Source: Ketobacter sp. MCCC 1A13808
GTDB lineage: Bacteria > Pseudomonadota > Gammaproteobacteria > Pseudomonadales > Ketobacteraceae
DNA length: 64,000 bases
Assembly: GCF_009746715.1 (NCBI RefSeq)
Contig: NZ_VRKW01000002.1
Coordinates: 1 to 64,000 of the forward strand
Direction: 5' to 3'
The translations under genes were made by a program, and so were the position numbers. The first letter of the stretch is position 1; each line of letters begins with the position of its first letter. The notes beneath the pieces were generated by a model that saw only the letters and a program-made list of their open reading frames with translations, was not told the origin of the DNA and did no database searches. This document shows positions 62,856 through 64,000 of the stretch, one piece after another.

Positions 62856-63740
62856 ATGGCGTTCACAGATCATTGCGACCTTTACGGCGCAGTGAATGAG
62901 GCAGGCATCAATCAGGTAGTAAAGCATTTGATGCAACTGCGCCCTTCACTGTTCAACTATGGCACTGAATTTATCGCAAATAACCCTGAACTTTTGTGTC
63001 ATCCAATCGAAGCAAACCCGCTGGTTTATTCACGCAACAATCCGATATTAACTGTGGAAAAACCACTCCCCGTGCTGGGTACGAACGGTTTAATTAACTT
63101 GAATTACTGTCTGCAGCTGGTAGACGCAAAAATCGACTTTCACCGCAACAACGTGATTGAGCTGGCGCCTGAAATACAAGATATTCCAGCGCAACATTTT
63201 GTTTTGAGCGCGAAAGCCTGCGCCGGATTAGGATGTCCGGAAGAAGAAATCACCCGCTTTCTTGAACGTGCTATCGAAACAATATACGACATTATTCTGC
63301 TGGACGACGTTGTGGGTGATGCACTCAATGGCAAACAGCCTGCAGCCGGGGCAACGACAACAACGCATGTTCCGCAACGACAACCGCCCGCGCCATTCAC
63401 AATTCCCACACGGCGTCTGCATTGCTTTTGCCTGGAAGTCCAGGCCCTGTGCCACATCGAAACCCGAAAAGTGGGTAACCGGTATTTGTTCGCACCCAAA
63501 ATGGACAAACTGGAAATTATCGACATGCAACCAGAGGCAATGGAAAACAGTATTGAATGCTACCTGGCGCAGGTAATCCGGCTGGGTTTGCTGCCCCGTA
63601 TCCGTATCGCTTTGGAAAAAATCGTGTTTGATCAACTGCAGATCGTCAATATCGCTGTCAAGCCAGCTAGCGGGGTAACGAACAACCCCGCCATCGAGGA
63701 CGACGAGCTCAAAGTATTTATCGATATGGAGGTCGCGTGA
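62856..63740 (+). CDS. Protein of unknown function, first of a co-transcribed pair
   Basis: A 294-residue protein I do not recognise. No signal peptide or membrane helix is seen. It has an N-terminal region with YGAVNEAGINQVVKHLMQL, a Cys-rich stretch (ACAGLGCPEEE, about 125-135), a low-complexity linker (GATTTTHVPQRQPPAP, about 165-180), a CFCLEVQALCH strand and a beta-rich end (LQIVNIAVKP, ELKVFIDMEV). The alternation of amphipathic helices and beta strands could fit a lipid-binding fold such as TULIP/P47, but this is weak. AAGGAG precedes the ATG. The next gene begins one base after its stop. Confidence 0.65.
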   Translation: MAFTDHCDLYGAVNEAGINQVVKHLMQLRPSLFNYGTEFIANNPELLCHPIEANPLVYSRNNPILTVEKPLPVLGTNGLINLNYCLQLVDAKIDFHRNNVIELAPEIQDIPAQHFVLSAKACAGLGCPEEEITRFLERAIETIYDIILLDDVVGDALNGKQPAAGATTTTHVPQRQPPAPFTIPTRRLHCFCLEVQALCHIETRKVGNRYLFAPKMDKLEIIDMQPEAMENSIECYLAQVIRLGLLPRIRIALEKIVFDQLQIVNIAVKPASGVTNNPAIEDDELKVFIDMEVA

Positions 63741-63741
63741 C

Positions 63742-64000
63742 ATGGCCCATTTGACTGTAGCGTCTTCAGAAAACGCAGTGATCAAGCTATTTGAAGGTAT
63801 TCGCGATAATTTTTCAGTGGATCAATCCGATAGCGCCGACTTCGGTCCTTTTACCGCAGGCTACGAAGTTGCCTTCCATCTGGAAGGCGGTGACGTGGAT
63901 TTACAGAGCGACAATAGCATTGTTGTGAGTGAACTGGATATCAAGTGGGATAAATTGCGGGTGTTCGCCGGCATCGATATCCCGGAGCTGTGCATTGGAG
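63742..64000 (+). CDS. Protein of unknown function, second of the pair (partial)
   Basis: The frame is open from ATG 63742, with GGAGG 10 bases upstream, to the right window edge, giving 86 residues so far. It begins AHLTVASSENAVIKLFEGI and has acidic, beta-type sequence after that (GYEVAFHLEGGDVDLQS, IVVSELDIKWDKLRVF). One base separates it from the preceding stop, so the two are surely co-translated. Family and function are not recognised. Confidence 0.65.
   Translation, partial: MAHLTVASSENAVIKLFEGIRDNFSVDQSDSADFGPFTAGYEVAFHLEGGDVDLQSDNSIVVSELDIKWDKLRVFAGIDIPELCIG

Overview
The window looks like a chromosomal segment of a free-living, probably marine or aquatic gammaproteobacterium related to the Pseudomonas/Alcanivorax-type lineages. 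Several Pseudomonas-style traits support this: a B12-dependent ribonucleotide reductase split into nrdJa and nrdJb, a nas/nir nitrate assimilation block containing a PP2C-kinase fusion, a 531-residue isocitrate lyase, mpl, and a tamA-tamB pair. Acetate and fatty-acid activation, the glyoxylate shunt gene aceA, an MpaB/DUF2236 oxygenase and several esterases suggest a lipid- or hydrocarbon-using heterotroph. No rRNA, tRNA or CRISPR was recognised. The species itself cannot be named from the sequence alone.

Positions 1-8586 are the integrase end of a chromosomal integron. The integrase gene intI (7609-8586, +) carries the extra IntI-specific helix region. The cassettes run leftwards from it and all recognisable cassette genes are on the minus strand. 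Eleven attC sites are visible. Five cassettes (R1-R5) are copies of one 634-637 bp unit with no convincing gene. The others carry a VOC/glyoxalase-fold protein, two small membrane proteins, an alpha/beta hydrolase, and a two-gene cassette (GNAT plus YgjV family). A good LexA box overlaps the likely intI promoter, so recombination is probably SOS-controlled. The array starts exactly on a cassette boundary at base 1 and continues off the left edge.

From 8.6 to 29.97 kb lie core genes: nrdJa-nrdJb behind a promoter with NrdR boxes; acsA; a 7TMR-DISM hybrid histidine kinase; smrA; a small PEP-CTERM-like protein behind a sigma-54-type promoter; mpl; a pyrophosphate-dependent phosphofructokinase; fadD-like, mpaB-like and tetR genes; purU; the PP2C-kinase fusion; and the nitrate transporter. 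The transporter, the FAD reductase/nitrate reductase operon (30362-34318) and nirBD (34748-37670) each have a near-consensus sigma-54 promoter, with NtrC-like sites nearby. This is nitrogen-controlled assimilatory reduction of nitrate to ammonia.

37.9-44.5 kb is the least familiar region. It has two tandem paralogous small proteins, an ECF sigma factor, an MscS-type channel and a one-TM protein on the minus strand. Divergent from them is an operon of a 965-residue membrane ATPase and a second MscS channel. The ATPase looks like the sensor half of an MscK-type channel with a P-loop domain where the channel domain would be, and the channel is encoded by the next gene. This is my main candidate for an undescribed system.

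The remainder contains inorganic pyrophosphatase, a large unknown lipoprotein, a Tat-exported intradiol-dioxygenase-like protein, a type-B carboxylesterase, tamA-tamB, a TonB-dependent receptor, a frameshifted ParA/MobD-like ATPase gene, aceA, an ELM1-family protein, and two unknown co-transcribed genes running off the right edge.
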